Source: Noviherbaspirillum massiliense JC206
Lineage (GTDB): Bacteria > Pseudomonadota > Gammaproteobacteria > Burkholderiales > Burkholderiaceae_D
Length of the DNA stretch: 64,000 nt
Direction: 5' to 3'
Assembly (NCBI RefSeq): GCF_000312045.1
Contig: NZ_HE978634.1
Coordinates: 2,621,875-2,685,874, forward strand
Part shown: piece by piece, positions 17,563-25,818 of the stretch
Numbering within the stretch: position 1 is the first letter of the stretch
Layout of the letters: each line of letters opens with the position of its first letter
Program-made: the position numbers and the translations under genes
Notes under the pieces: model-generated
What the model was told of the DNA's origin: nothing
The model's database searches: none
Seen by the model: only the letters and a program-made list of their open reading frames with translations

Positions 17563-18114
17563 CTACCCTTGCAGTGCTAGACGGTAGCGCATCCAGTCGA
17601 AGAATGGACCAGGATCGGTCTTTCGTCCCGGCGCGATGTGCTCATGCCCGACCACATCGGTCAATGGATAACGGGAGCGCAGGGCATGTGTGAGGGCGAT
17701 CAAGGCATCGTACTGATTTGATGCAAACGGCTCGAAGTCGGTGCCTTCCAGTTCGATCCCGATCGAGAAATCATTGCAGCGCTCCCTGCCGCAGTACGAG
17801 GAAACGCCGGCATGCCAGGCACGATCATTGGCAGAAACAAACTGCAAGACTTTGCCATCACGGCGGACCAGGAAGTGCGCGGACACCTTCAAACCACGCA
17901 GTTGATTGAAGTAGGGATGAGCGTCGCAATCGAGCTGATTGGTAAACAGGTCGGCGATATGATTCCCGCCGAACTGACCAGGTGGCAGACTGATGTTATG
18001 AATCACCAGCAGATCGATCTTGGTATCGGCCGGACGCACATCGAAGTTGGGCGACGGGAGGCGCACGACGCCGTCGCACCATCCGTCGGAATTGACGCGA
18101 AATCTCGCCATCAT
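17563..18114 (-). CDS. ampD: 1,6-anhydro-N-acetylmuramyl-L-alanine amidase AmpD
   Basis: 183 residues, as in E. coli AmpD (183). This cytoplasmic zinc amidase cuts the stem peptide from anhydro-MurNAc during wall recycling and so limits inducer of AmpC-type beta-lactamase. N-acetylmuramoyl amidase type 2 fold with Zn ligands His in VIHNISLPP, His in GHEHIAPGRKTDPG and the Asp of KTDPG; QFGGNHIADLF and SIGIELEG are family signatures. No signal peptide, consistent with AmpD rather than a periplasmic amidase. The start overlaps the pilR stop (ATGA). Confidence 0.95.
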   Translation of the reverse strand: MMARFRVNSDGWCDGVVRLPSPNFDVRPADTKIDLLVIHNISLPPGQFGGNHIADLFTNQLDCDAHPYFNQLRGLKVSAHFLVRRDGKVLQFVSANDRAWHAGVSSYCGRERCNDFSIGIELEGTDFEPFASNQYDALIALTHALRSRYPLTDVVGHEHIAPGRKTDPGPFFDWMRYRLALQG

Positions 18115-19568
18115 TCCGGCTCATGGATGGAGAGGCGCTGCATGCGATACCGCAGCTGCCGGAAACTGATGCCGAGCAGTTCGGCGGCCTGAGTGCGGTT
18201 GAAGCGGGTTTTCGCCAGGGCCCGGCGGATGATTTCCCGTTCAACGTTATCCAGGTGCTCTGGCAAAGAATGCGGCAAGTCTTCGGCGAGCGCCGGCTGT
18301 GCCGGAGCAGGCGCATGCGTCGCTCTCTCGGGCTTGGACTGCGGCACCGCCGCTGATTCCCCAATAGCCGGCTCGGATGGCGCAGTACGCAGCGTCTCGG
18401 GTGCAACCGGTGCGCCTACCTGTTTCAGGGCGAGGTCGGCGACTTCGATCACACCGTCATTGGCAAAAGCCAGGGCGCGCTCGAGGATGTTCTCGAGTTC
18501 GCGCACGTTTCCGGGAAAGGGATAAGACTTCAATGCATCCAGCGCCTGGGCGGAAATGGCCGCCCGGCTGCCTCGCGGCGCCAGACGCGCAAGTATGCCC
18601 TCCGCCAGCAGGCCGATGTCGTCCAGCCGCTCGCGCAACGGTGGCAAGCGCAGTTCGATGACATTCAGGCGATAGTACAAGTCTTGCCGAAACTTTCCCT
18701 TTTCGACGCATTCGGCGAGATTCTGATGGGTTGCGCTGATCAGCCGCACATCCACCGGCTCCTCGACCGTGGCGCCCACCTTGCGCACCCGCCGCTCCTG
18801 AATGGCGCGCAGCAGCTTGACCTGCATCGCGAGCGGCAGGTCGGCCACTTCATCGAGCATGAGTGTGCCGCCATTGGCTGCCTGGAAGAAACCGTCACGG
18901 TCATCGGCAGCACCGGTGAATGCCCCCTTGCGATAACCGAAAAATTCCGCTTCCATCAAGGCTTCCGGGATGGCACCGCAGTTGACCGCGATGAAGGGCT
19001 TGTCGGCACGGGCGCTATGCGCATGGATATCGCGGGCAGCAAGCTCCTTGCCGCTGCCCGACTCCCCGGTGATCGCTACCGGCGCCATGCTGCGCGCCAG
19101 GCGCACGATCTGCGCGCGCAAATCCCGCATTACTGCCGACTCGCCTACCAGACGCGACACGGCCGTCGCAGCGTGCTCAGGGTGGGCGAGCTCATCGGAT
19201 TTATTGATGCGCAAAGCCGACTGGACCATCTGCCGCAATTGATCCAGCGCAACCGGCTTAGACAGATAGTCGAAAGCACCCGCCTTCAGCGCCGCAACCG
19301 CGTTGTCGGCACTGCCGAAGGCGGTAATGACGGCAACCAGCGTATTTTTGTAATTACCGGACACTTCCCGCACCAACTCGATGCCGACACCGTCGGGCAA
19401 CCGCATGTCGGTCAGGACCATTGCATATTCAGTCTGCGCCAGGTACTCGCGCGCCTTGCCGATCGAATCGGCGCTGTCGACATCGAGCCCCATCTTGAGA
19501 AGCGTAATTTCCAGCAGCTCCCGCAAATCGGCTTCATCGTCAACGATCAGGATACGAGGGGAAGTCAT
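18111..19568 (-). CDS. pilR: sigma-54-dependent response regulator, PilR-like
   Basis: 485 residues: receiver domain 1-120 with DD at 10-11, phosphoacceptor Asp54 (VLTDMRLPDG) and Lys in YLSKPVALDQ; AAA+ domain with Walker A GESGSGKE at 168-175, sigma-54 contact loop GAFTGA at 215-220 and GTLMLDEVADLP; a Pro/Ala-rich linker (about 390-435); and a C-terminal Fis-type helix-turn-helix (RRALAKTRFNRTQAAELLGISFRQLRYRMQ). It activates sigma-54 promoters, classically pilA. It sits 37 bases after pilS and overlaps ampD. No pilA is in the window. Confidence 0.93.
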   Translation of the reverse strand: MTSPRILIVDDEADLRELLEITLLKMGLDVDSADSIGKAREYLAQTEYAMVLTDMRLPDGVGIELVREVSGNYKNTLVAVITAFGSADNAVAALKAGAFDYLSKPVALDQLRQMVQSALRINKSDELAHPEHAATAVSRLVGESAVMRDLRAQIVRLARSMAPVAITGESGSGKELAARDIHAHSARADKPFIAVNCGAIPEALMEAEFFGYRKGAFTGAADDRDGFFQAANGGTLMLDEVADLPLAMQVKLLRAIQERRVRKVGATVEEPVDVRLISATHQNLAECVEKGKFRQDLYYRLNVIELRLPPLRERLDDIGLLAEGILARLAPRGSRAAISAQALDALKSYPFPGNVRELENILERALAFANDGVIEVADLALKQVGAPVAPETLRTAPSEPAIGESAAVPQSKPERATHAPAPAQPALAEDLPHSLPEHLDNVEREIIRRALAKTRFNRTQAAELLGISFRQLRYRMQRLSIHEPE

Positions 19569-19605
19569 GTCAATATTCGTATTATTGGTTCGCCTGCGGC
19601 GGCAG

Positions 19606-21309
19606 TCAGAGTGGCGCGGGCACGGTGAAAGTAATCACGAACCTGCCGGTCGGCTCGCTGCGGCCTTCATGAAAACCGTCCGCCCTATATTCATAGTCGA
19701 GCATCGCACCGTTATTCAAGCACAATTCGCGCGCAACGTAGAGCCCCAAGCCCGTGCCTTTGCTGGATGTTGTATAAAACGGCTCGAACAGATGCGCACG
19801 CACCTCGGGCTTGATGGTCGGCCCGTCATCCTGCACATGCAGCTCGAGGCGGTTGGCAACTTCTGCAACCAGCCGGATGCGAATGCTGCCATCCCGGCCG
19901 CTTGCGTAGCGCAACGAGTTCGACAGCAGGTTCACGATAACCTCACGCAAGTGCAGGGGGTCGAACCGCACCCGGTAATGCCGCATGTCGTCCATCCGGA
20001 TCAGTCCCGGCCGGACTGCGTGCGCGTCCCGGAACTCGTTCAGGATATCGGCACAAAAGGCAGCCAAGTCAATCGGTTCACTGCTCGACTGCGCCTTGCG
20101 CGAGAGCTTCAGGATATCTTCGATCAGCCGATTCAGGCGAGCCACGTTGTCGCCGACGATCTTCAGCAGCCGGGCCTGTGTCGGGCTGCCCTCTTCTTCA
20201 GCCATTAGCGACGCCGCATGCGAAATTGCCGACAGCGGATTGCGCACTTCATGCGCGATACTGGCAGTCAGCCGCCCCATCGATGCCAGTTTCAACTCCT
20301 GGGCCCGATTCTCTATTTCCGTCACATCCTGAAGAAAGATGACCGTGCGCTCGTCTGCCAGGTCGCCGGTTTCCACGGGCACAAAGCGCAGCTGAAGGCG
20401 TGATCCGAGCTCCCGGCGCACATCCCGATACGACGCTCCCATCTGGAGGGTCGTGACTTCATCGAGCGGCTTGATCATTACAAAAACCGGGGCCTCGGCA
20501 GCAGGTTTCCCGTGCAAGACATTTGCCCAGGAAAAGAAGGCTTCGGCAATCGGCGCGAGCGATGGATTGTCGGCCAGCCTGTCACGAGCCCTGCCGCCGG
20601 ACAGGATCAGTCCGAGCATGCGTTCTGCCGCTGGATTGCCGGCAAGTACCGTCGTGTCGCGCTCGATGACCAGAATACCGTCATCCATATCAGCAATGAC
20701 GAGCCGGTTGATCGCTTCCTGGACCCGTAGATCATTGCCGCGCTGCACCGCCAGTGTCTCTTGATTGATCAGTCGCGCCGCCAGCCGGTTGGTCACGAAT
20801 ACGGCCGCAAAGAATGCCGCACCATACAGACCGGGCTGGAGCATGGTGGCATCTATTGCGGCATACAGTATTTGATAGCCGGCGACCGCCAGCAATATCA
20901 AGGTAACCACGGAGGCGAAAAACAGGGCGAGTACCAGGGGCGCCAGGATCGCGCCGCCGGACAGCGGGAACAAGTACAGGATCGCCAGCCCGCTTTTGGC
21001 GCCACCGGCCAAAATGTACAGCATCGAGATCACGACGATGTCCGCCGTCACTTGCGAGGTCAACTGGAACAGGAAACGACGCCGGAAATAGCTGGCTGCA
21101 GCGGCGAATCCAATCGCCACCAGCAAATAGACGAGGCAAGTATCCCAGTCCAGGAGATGGTTACCCTGCTCCCCGCCCCCCTTCAGATTAAAGAAGATGA
21201 AGATGAGCAGGACAAAGGCAATGACGATCCGCGTGACGCAGAAAGTCTGCAGCGTACGCCAGAGGGTGTCGCGAGGCGCGACGAGATTGGAGGCGGCTTC
21301 CCGTTTCAT
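19606..21309 (-). CDS. pilS: membrane sensor histidine kinase, PilS-like
   Basis: 567 residues. Six hydrophobic segments fill residues about 20-172 with almost no periplasmic loops, the PilS pattern. A PAS-like domain follows (about 195-330, MDDGILVIERDTTVLAGNPAAERMLG), then HisKA with His353 in IAHEVRNPLSAI, and HATPase_c with N-box NLLSNSLRYA and G-box KGTGLGLYVAREL. It should phosphorylate the PilR-like regulator downstream; in other species PilS senses pilin in the membrane. A 13-base gap separates it from the small gene upstream. Confidence 0.93.
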   Translation of the reverse strand: MKREAASNLVAPRDTLWRTLQTFCVTRIVIAFVLLIFIFFNLKGGGEQGNHLLDWDTCLVYLLVAIGFAAAASYFRRRFLFQLTSQVTADIVVISMLYILAGGAKSGLAILYLFPLSGGAILAPLVLALFFASVVTLILLAVAGYQILYAAIDATMLQPGLYGAAFFAAVFVTNRLAARLINQETLAVQRGNDLRVQEAINRLVIADMDDGILVIERDTTVLAGNPAAERMLGLILSGGRARDRLADNPSLAPIAEAFFSWANVLHGKPAAEAPVFVMIKPLDEVTTLQMGASYRDVRRELGSRLQLRFVPVETGDLADERTVIFLQDVTEIENRAQELKLASMGRLTASIAHEVRNPLSAISHAASLMAEEEGSPTQARLLKIVGDNVARLNRLIEDILKLSRKAQSSSEPIDLAAFCADILNEFRDAHAVRPGLIRMDDMRHYRVRFDPLHLREVIVNLLSNSLRYASGRDGSIRIRLVAEVANRLELHVQDDGPTIKPEVRAHLFEPFYTTSSKGTGLGLYVARELCLNNGAMLDYEYRADGFHEGRSEPTGRFVITFTVPAPL

Positions 21310-21322
21310 TCGGATGCCAGCT

Positions 21323-21559
21323 TCAGGATGCGCCGTGCTGGCGGCGATGCTCTTCGCAGCAGAACATTGCGCCGGAAGAGCTGACCACTGCTTCGGAAGC
21401 AGGCACGTGCACCCCGCAAAGCACGCATTGAACCATCGACTCGATGCGATCTTGTTCGGGTTGGCGCGCCCCGCTGCCCGAACTGTCCTGAGGGGCAGAC
21501 AACTTCTTTATCCAGAATGCAATCAGGAATGCGAAGGCCAGCAGTACAAGCAATTTCAT
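21323..21559 (-). CDS. small membrane protein with CXXC zinc-like motif (PP0621 family)
   Basis: 78 residues from ATG 21559 (MKLLVLLAFAFLIAFWIKK). One N-terminal helix is followed by a short linker and a C-terminal treble-clef-like motif CVLCGVHVPASEA...MFCCEEHRRQH. The ATG overlaps the stop of the CcsA-like gene (ATGA) and the stop lies 13 bases before pilS, so it is embedded in a ccsA-like/pilS/pilR/ampD operon. The family is widespread in beta/gamma-proteobacteria and uncharacterised. Confidence 0.85.
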   Translation of the reverse strand: MKLLVLLAFAFLIAFWIKKLSAPQDSSGSGARQPEQDRIESMVQCVLCGVHVPASEAVVSSSGAMFCCEEHRRQHGAS

Positions 21560-22368
21560 GCCAAGCCTCGGTGCAGAACGACTTCCAGCACGAAACGACT
21601 GCCGACATAGGCAAGCAGCAGCGTGGCAAAACCGGTGAGCGTGAAAGTCAAGGCTGTCTTGCCTCGCCAGCCGCGCCATTTCCTCCCCGCGAGGAGAAGG
21701 CCGAACAAGACCCAGGACAGCATGGTGAAGATATTCTTGTGGTCCCACTTGAAAGGTATGCCGAACAATTGCTCCGAGAATACGATCCCGGACAATACCG
21801 TAAGCGTCAGCAGACCGAAACCGAAAGCAATCAGGCGAAACAGCAGCTTTTCCATCGACAGCAGGGCCGGCAGCCGGTCGAGTGCCGCAGCCAGCCAGCC
21901 TTCGCGCAGCATTCCGCGACCGGTATGCAGTTTCGATTCCTGCAATGCCATCAAGACTGCATGAAAGGCAGCAATCGTCAGCGTGCTGTAGGCGAGAATC
22001 GCGATCGCAATATGCCAGGAGAACAAGGGAGATTTGCCGCTGAGCGGCACGACACTACCGGGGAACAGCGCGGGCAGAATGACCACCACTGCTGCGCTAG
22101 GCAGGACCAAGACCCGCAAGCCATCGAGGGCGAAATTGCGGTTTTCCAGCCAGTAGGCGGCCACGGTAATCCACAAGGTGGCCGACAGCATGACGGCAAA
22201 TCCGACCCTCAGGGAGCCCGGTGCAAGCACGTCCGCCCACAACGCGCCGCCATGCAGAAGCCAGCCGGCCGCCGTGCCTGCCGCTATCGTGGCACGCCGG
22301 TCCGCCGGCAATATTGCGCAGCCAAGATAGAGCAAGGATGCCAAAACGAAGAAGTAGGTCTGCATCAT
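21556..22368 (-). CDS. CcsA/YpjD-family cytochrome c assembly-like membrane protein
   Basis: 270 residues with about eight membrane helices. The core reads SWHIAIAILAYSTLTIAAFHAVLMAL and FGIPFKWDHKNIFTMLSWVLFGLLL, with conserved His residues in the CcsA haem-handling positions (SWHI, FHAV, WDHKN). The tryptophan-rich WWD motif of true CcmC/CcsA is not evident, so it fits the E. coli YpjD branch, whose role is unproven. ypjD-like genes typically sit divergent from ffh, as here. Confidence 0.88.
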   Translation of the reverse strand: MMQTYFFVLASLLYLGCAILPADRRATIAAGTAAGWLLHGGALWADVLAPGSLRVGFAVMLSATLWITVAAYWLENRNFALDGLRVLVLPSAAVVVILPALFPGSVVPLSGKSPLFSWHIAIAILAYSTLTIAAFHAVLMALQESKLHTGRGMLREGWLAAALDRLPALLSMEKLLFRLIAFGFGLLTLTVLSGIVFSEQLFGIPFKWDHKNIFTMLSWVLFGLLLAGRKWRGWRGKTALTFTLTGFATLLLAYVGSRFVLEVVLHRGLA

Positions 22369-22688
22369 GCACAGGAGATTGAGCGAACTTCGAGTTTACA
22401 CCATGTAATTGCCTTCCCAACGGGCATAGGCATGGAGCGCAGCCGCTTGCAGTCCAATGCGCTGTCTGCACAACACCTTGTCTGCCACTGGCGTCCGGCT
22501 TGGGTCTGGATGATGCAAGCGTTTATGCATTGACAATTCCAATCCGGACCGCTGCATGGATAGGATTGCGCGCACCAGCGCCCAGGAAGAAAGGCTGGCA
22601 GCGTGCATCGGTTAAAATGAAAGCCTCATTCTGGCGCGCGTTCGTGCGCGCATCCCCAGCCCGAATACTTGATACATCACCATTTTTT

Positions 22689-24056
22689 ATGCTCGACAAT
22701 CTCACTCAACGCCTCGCCAAAGTTGTCAAAACCATGCGCGGCGAAGCCCGCCTCACTGAATCCAATACCGCCGAAATGCTGCGCGAAGTGCGCATGGCCT
22801 TGCTCGAAGCGGACGTAGCGCTACCCGTCGTGCGCGAATTCATTGCGCGAGTCAAGGAAAAGGCGGTCGGAGAGGAAGTGATCGGTTCCCTGACCCCAGG
22901 CCAGGCGCTCGTCGGCGTCGTGCAGCGCGAACTGGCTGCCATCATCGGCGCCGACCTCGGCCCGGACGCCTCCCAGCTGAATTTCGCCACCCAGCCTCCG
23001 GCTGTCATCCTGATGGCCGGCCTGCAAGGCGCCGGCAAGACCACGACCGTCGGCAAGCTGGCCAAATACTTGCGGGAAGAAAAAAAGAAAAAGGTGTTGA
23101 CGGTATCCACCGACGTTTACCGACCGGCGGCGATCGGCCAGCTTGAAACGGTGACTGCCCAGGTCGGCGCCGATTTTTTTCCGTCCAAGCCCAGCGACAA
23201 GCCGGTCGATATTGCGGTTGCCGCCGTGGATTACGCCAGGAAGCATTACCACGACGTGCTCCTGATCGATACCGCCGGCCGCCTTGGCATCGATGAAGCC
23301 ATGATGCAGGAAATCGCGGCGCTGCATGCCGCGGTCAAGCCGATTGAGACGCTGTTCGTCGTGGATGCCATGCTCGGCCAGGACGCGATCAATACCGCCA
23401 AGGCCTTCAACGATGCATTGCCGCTGACTGGCGTCGTCCTGACCAAGCTCGATGGCGATGCCCGCGGTGGCGCAGCGCTTTCGGTGCGTAACATCACCGG
23501 CAAGCCCATCAAATTCGCCGGCGTAGGCGAGAAGCTCGACGGACTGGAAGCCTTCGATCCGAACCGGATGGCCAACCGCATCCTCGGCATGGGGGACATC
23601 CTGGCGCTGGTGGAAGAAGCGCGCAAGGGCGTGGACATGGAGGCCGCCCAAGACCTGGCTCAGAAGATCAAGGGCGGCGGCAAGTTCGACCTGAACGACT
23701 TCAAGGCCCAACTCTCGCAGATGAAGAAGATGGGCGGTCTGGCCGGCCTGATGGACAAGCTGCCGGCCCAGTTCCAGCAGGCCGCCAGCGGCGCCAGTAT
23801 GGATCAGGCAGAGAAGCAGGTGCGCCGGATGGAAGGCATCATCAATTCCATGACGCCGCAGGAACGCGCCAAGCCGGAATTGATCAAGGCTTCGCGCAAG
23901 CGCCGCATTGCTGCCGGCGCCGGCGTGCAGGTACAGGAGGTCAACCGCATGCTTTCCCAGTTCGAGCAGATGCAGTCGATGATGAAAAAGCTCAAGGGCG
24001 GCGGCATGATGAAAATGATGCGCAGCATGAAGGGCATGCTCCCGGGGATGCGCTGA
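22689..24056 (+). CDS. ffh: signal recognition particle protein Ffh (SRP54)
   Basis: 455 residues from ATG 22689 (MLDNLTQRLAKVVKTMRGEARL). The frame is open upstream to 22500, but that part lacks homology. Domains: N-terminal four-helix bundle; G domain with P-loop GLQGAGKTTTVGKLA, DTYRP-like DVYRPAAIGQL, DTAGRLGID, TKLDGDARGGAALS; and a Met-rich M domain from about 300 (FKAQLSQMKKMGGLAGLM) with the RNA-binding SRKRRIAAGAGVQVQEVN. It ends in KKLKGGGMMKMMRSMKGMLPGMR. It delivers ribosome-nascent chains to FtsY at the inner membrane together with 4.5S RNA, which I do not see here. Confidence 0.97.
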   Translation: MLDNLTQRLAKVVKTMRGEARLTESNTAEMLREVRMALLEADVALPVVREFIARVKEKAVGEEVIGSLTPGQALVGVVQRELAAIIGADLGPDASQLNFATQPPAVILMAGLQGAGKTTTVGKLAKYLREEKKKKVLTVSTDVYRPAAIGQLETVTAQVGADFFPSKPSDKPVDIAVAAVDYARKHYHDVLLIDTAGRLGIDEAMMQEIAALHAAVKPIETLFVVDAMLGQDAINTAKAFNDALPLTGVVLTKLDGDARGGAALSVRNITGKPIKFAGVGEKLDGLEAFDPNRMANRILGMGDILALVEEARKGVDMEAAQDLAQKIKGGGKFDLNDFKAQLSQMKKMGGLAGLMDKLPAQFQQAASGASMDQAEKQVRRMEGIINSMTPQERAKPELIKASRKRRIAAGAGVQVQEVNRMLSQFEQMQSMMKKLKGGGMMKMMRSMKGMLPGMR

Positions 24057-24565
24057 TCCTCTTCCGAGGTCGCAACGGTCTCGAATTCCTCATCTTCAGG
24101 CGAAGGAATGGGGTTGGGGAATTCGGGCCGGTCCGCATACTGGTCGACTGCCTATCCAAAGGGGTAGCGCTGTCCTTAGTTTTCCATGCTGGCCGGCGCT
24201 GATCTCCAGACTGTCCCCTCCTCCGCCAAGCCACTCTCCAATCTGACCCGCCCTCTGGCTGTACTACCACTACCCATCATTTGGGCGAGCCGTTCAGTCT
24301 CACAACGACGTCCATTCACACCGGGCACGCCCCCCCGGCGATCTGCAAAAAGTATGCAGCATAGAGTGCCGCTGAGTCTCGCGACGCCACTGTTTGCATC
24401 GCGCCTGCATCCTTTCACGCTCCCTCTGCAAAGCCAGTGGCGCCAAGCCCACAAATGCGAGAGAAAGCGTGCAAAAAAGACTTGCATACATGGCAAAACC
24501 GCACCACTATTAGCGGTGCGTAAATGACGCATATTCCCAACACACTTTGTGAAGGAGGCTTGAAG
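24057..24565. other. 509-bp gap between ffh and the SWIB-histone gene
   Basis: No supported gene on either strand. An 8-bp inverted repeat CGAATTCC (24082-24089) / GGAATTCG (24118-24125) lies just after ffh, without a T-run. The last 100 bases probably hold the promoter of the SWIB gene: TTGCAT at 24482-24487 and CACTAT at 24505-24510 (17-bp spacer) are a weak candidate, overlapping a small hairpin CGCACC/GGTGCG at 24500-24520. Confidence 0.5.
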
Positions 24566-25075
24566 ATGGCAACAGCCAAAAAGTCCGCGGCCAAACCAGC
24601 CGCCAAGAAGGCCGCTGCGAAAAAACCGGCAGCAAAGCCGGCAGCCAAAAAGGCTGCAGCTAAACCCGCCGCAAAAAAAGCAGCTCCCGCCAAGAAGGCA
24701 GCAGCAAAGCCGGTAGCGAAAAAAGCGGCAGCAAAACCGGCAGTGAAGAAAGCTGCCCCGGCAAAGAAGGCAGCAGCAAAGAAAGCCGCTCCAGCCAAGA
24801 AAGCGGCAGCAAAGAAGACCCCGCGCAAACCTAACGCCGCATTCATGAAGCCGATGACCCCCTCGCCGGTACTCGGCGCTGTAATCGGTGCCAATCCGGT
24901 TCCGCGTACCGAAGTGACCAAGAAGGTCTGGGACTACATCAAGAAAAATAAACTGCAGGATGAAGCCAACAAGCGCATGATCAATGCCGACGATAAGCTG
25001 AAAGCCGTGTTTGGCGGTAAGAAGCAAGTGTCGATGTTTGAGATGACGAAGCTCATCAACGGCCACCTGCAATAA
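24566..25075 (+). CDS. SWIB/MDM2-domain protein with histone H1-like N-terminal tail
   Basis: 169 residues from ATG 24566, preceded by GAAGGAGG 7 bases away; the upstream ATG at 24524 has no such site. Residues 1-90 are Lys/Ala/Pro repeats (AAKKAAAKPAAKK) like the tail of the protein at 12082. Residues about 98-169 form a SWIB domain: SPVLGAVIGANPVPRTEVTK, KVWDYIKKNKLQDEANKRMI, then ADDKLKAVFGGKKQVSMFEMTKLING. SWIB domains belong to eukaryotic SWI/SNF complexes and are also known from Chlamydia and some proteobacteria. It probably binds DNA and affects nucleoid compaction. It is monocistronic, with a strong terminator. Confidence 0.92.
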   Translation: MATAKKSAAKPAAKKAAAKKPAAKPAAKKAAAKPAAKKAAPAKKAAAKPVAKKAAAKPAVKKAAPAKKAAAKKAAPAKKAAAKKTPRKPNAAFMKPMTPSPVLGAVIGANPVPRTEVTKKVWDYIKKNKLQDEANKRMINADDKLKAVFGGKKQVSMFEMTKLINGHLQ

Positions 25076-25095
25076 TTTCTTTCCAAGAGCCAAAA

Positions 25096-25130
25096 CAAAA
25101 ACGCCCGCATTGCGCGGGCGTTTTTGTTGG
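25096..25130 (+). terminator. bidirectional intrinsic terminator
   Basis: Stem ACGCCCGC (25101-25108) / GCGGGCGT (25114-25121) with a 5-base loop, flanked by AAAAA on the left and TTTTTGTT on the right. It serves the SWIB gene on plus and, read on minus (T-run GTTTTTGTTTTG), the lytic transglycosylase gene that converges on it. Confidence 0.92.
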
Positions 25131-25188
25131 TGTATACCCTGCGTAGGTGCTTCCTGCACCTGATTGGTGGGGGACCATCAAGTAGCTG

Positions 25189-25806
25189 CTATTGATCCCC
25201 CTTGTATTCCCACTGCTTCCATGCGGCCAGAACCGCATTCGGATATTCCGGCCGACCGCGACTCCCGTTGTACCGCCCCAGTGCAAGAAAGAGATTGCCG
25301 CCCTCCATATCGATATACATGCGCAGGATCGAGCAGCCGTAGCGCAGATTGGTCTGCATGTGGAACAGCTTGGCACGGTCTCCATCGCCAATCACGCGCG
25401 TCCAGAACGGCATGACCTGCATGTAACCATGAGCGCCGACCGGCGATACGGCATATTTGCGGAAGGCCGATTCCACCTGGATCAGGCCGAGCACCAGCGC
25501 CGGTTCGAGCCCTGCCCGCTTCGCCTCGTACCACGCAGTTTCCAGGAATTCGCGCCGCACCTGCCGGTCAGGCAGCCTTTTCTTCAGGCGCTCCGACATC
25601 TCTCCTAGCCAGCGCAGATAGTGGATGCGTTCCCGAATGTCTGAAAATTGCGGTTTGGGCGGGCGGGCATCGGTGATCGCGTTGGCCAAGGCAATGCGTA
25701 CCGAGTCTGCAAGCGCTTCTTCCTTCTGGTTGCCGGCGCCGGCATGGGTGCAGGTCAGCAGCGCCGCGACAGCCAGGACGCGGCGCAACGGCAGGCTCAG
25801 AACCAC
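25189..25806 (-). CDS. secreted lytic transglycosylase (SLT domain)
   Basis: 205 residues. Signal peptide of about 23 residues (VLSLPLRRVLAVAALLTCTHAGAG). The SLT/lysozyme-like domain covers about 88-200: AGLEPALVLGLIQVESAFRKYAVSPVGAHGYMQVMP, where the Glu of ES is catalytic and GYMQVMP is the GLMQ-type motif; NLRYGCSILRMYID and ALGRYNGSRGRP close the domain. Such enzymes cleave MurNAc-GlcNAc to anhydro-muropeptides in the periplasm, the substrate class of AmpD. proS lies 12 bases upstream on the same strand. Confidence 0.92.
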   Translation of the reverse strand: MVLSLPLRRVLAVAALLTCTHAGAGNQKEEALADSVRIALANAITDARPPKPQFSDIRERIHYLRWLGEMSERLKKRLPDRQVRREFLETAWYEAKRAGLEPALVLGLIQVESAFRKYAVSPVGAHGYMQVMPFWTRVIGDGDRAKLFHMQTNLRYGCSILRMYIDMEGGNLFLALGRYNGSRGRPEYPNAVLAAWKQWEYKGDQ

Positions 25807-25818
25807 GAGTCGCCAACC

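Noticed and set aside
24082-24125. CGAATTCC/GGAATTCG inverted repeat as the ffh terminator
   Set aside because: 28-base loop and no T-run; not a credible intrinsic terminator.
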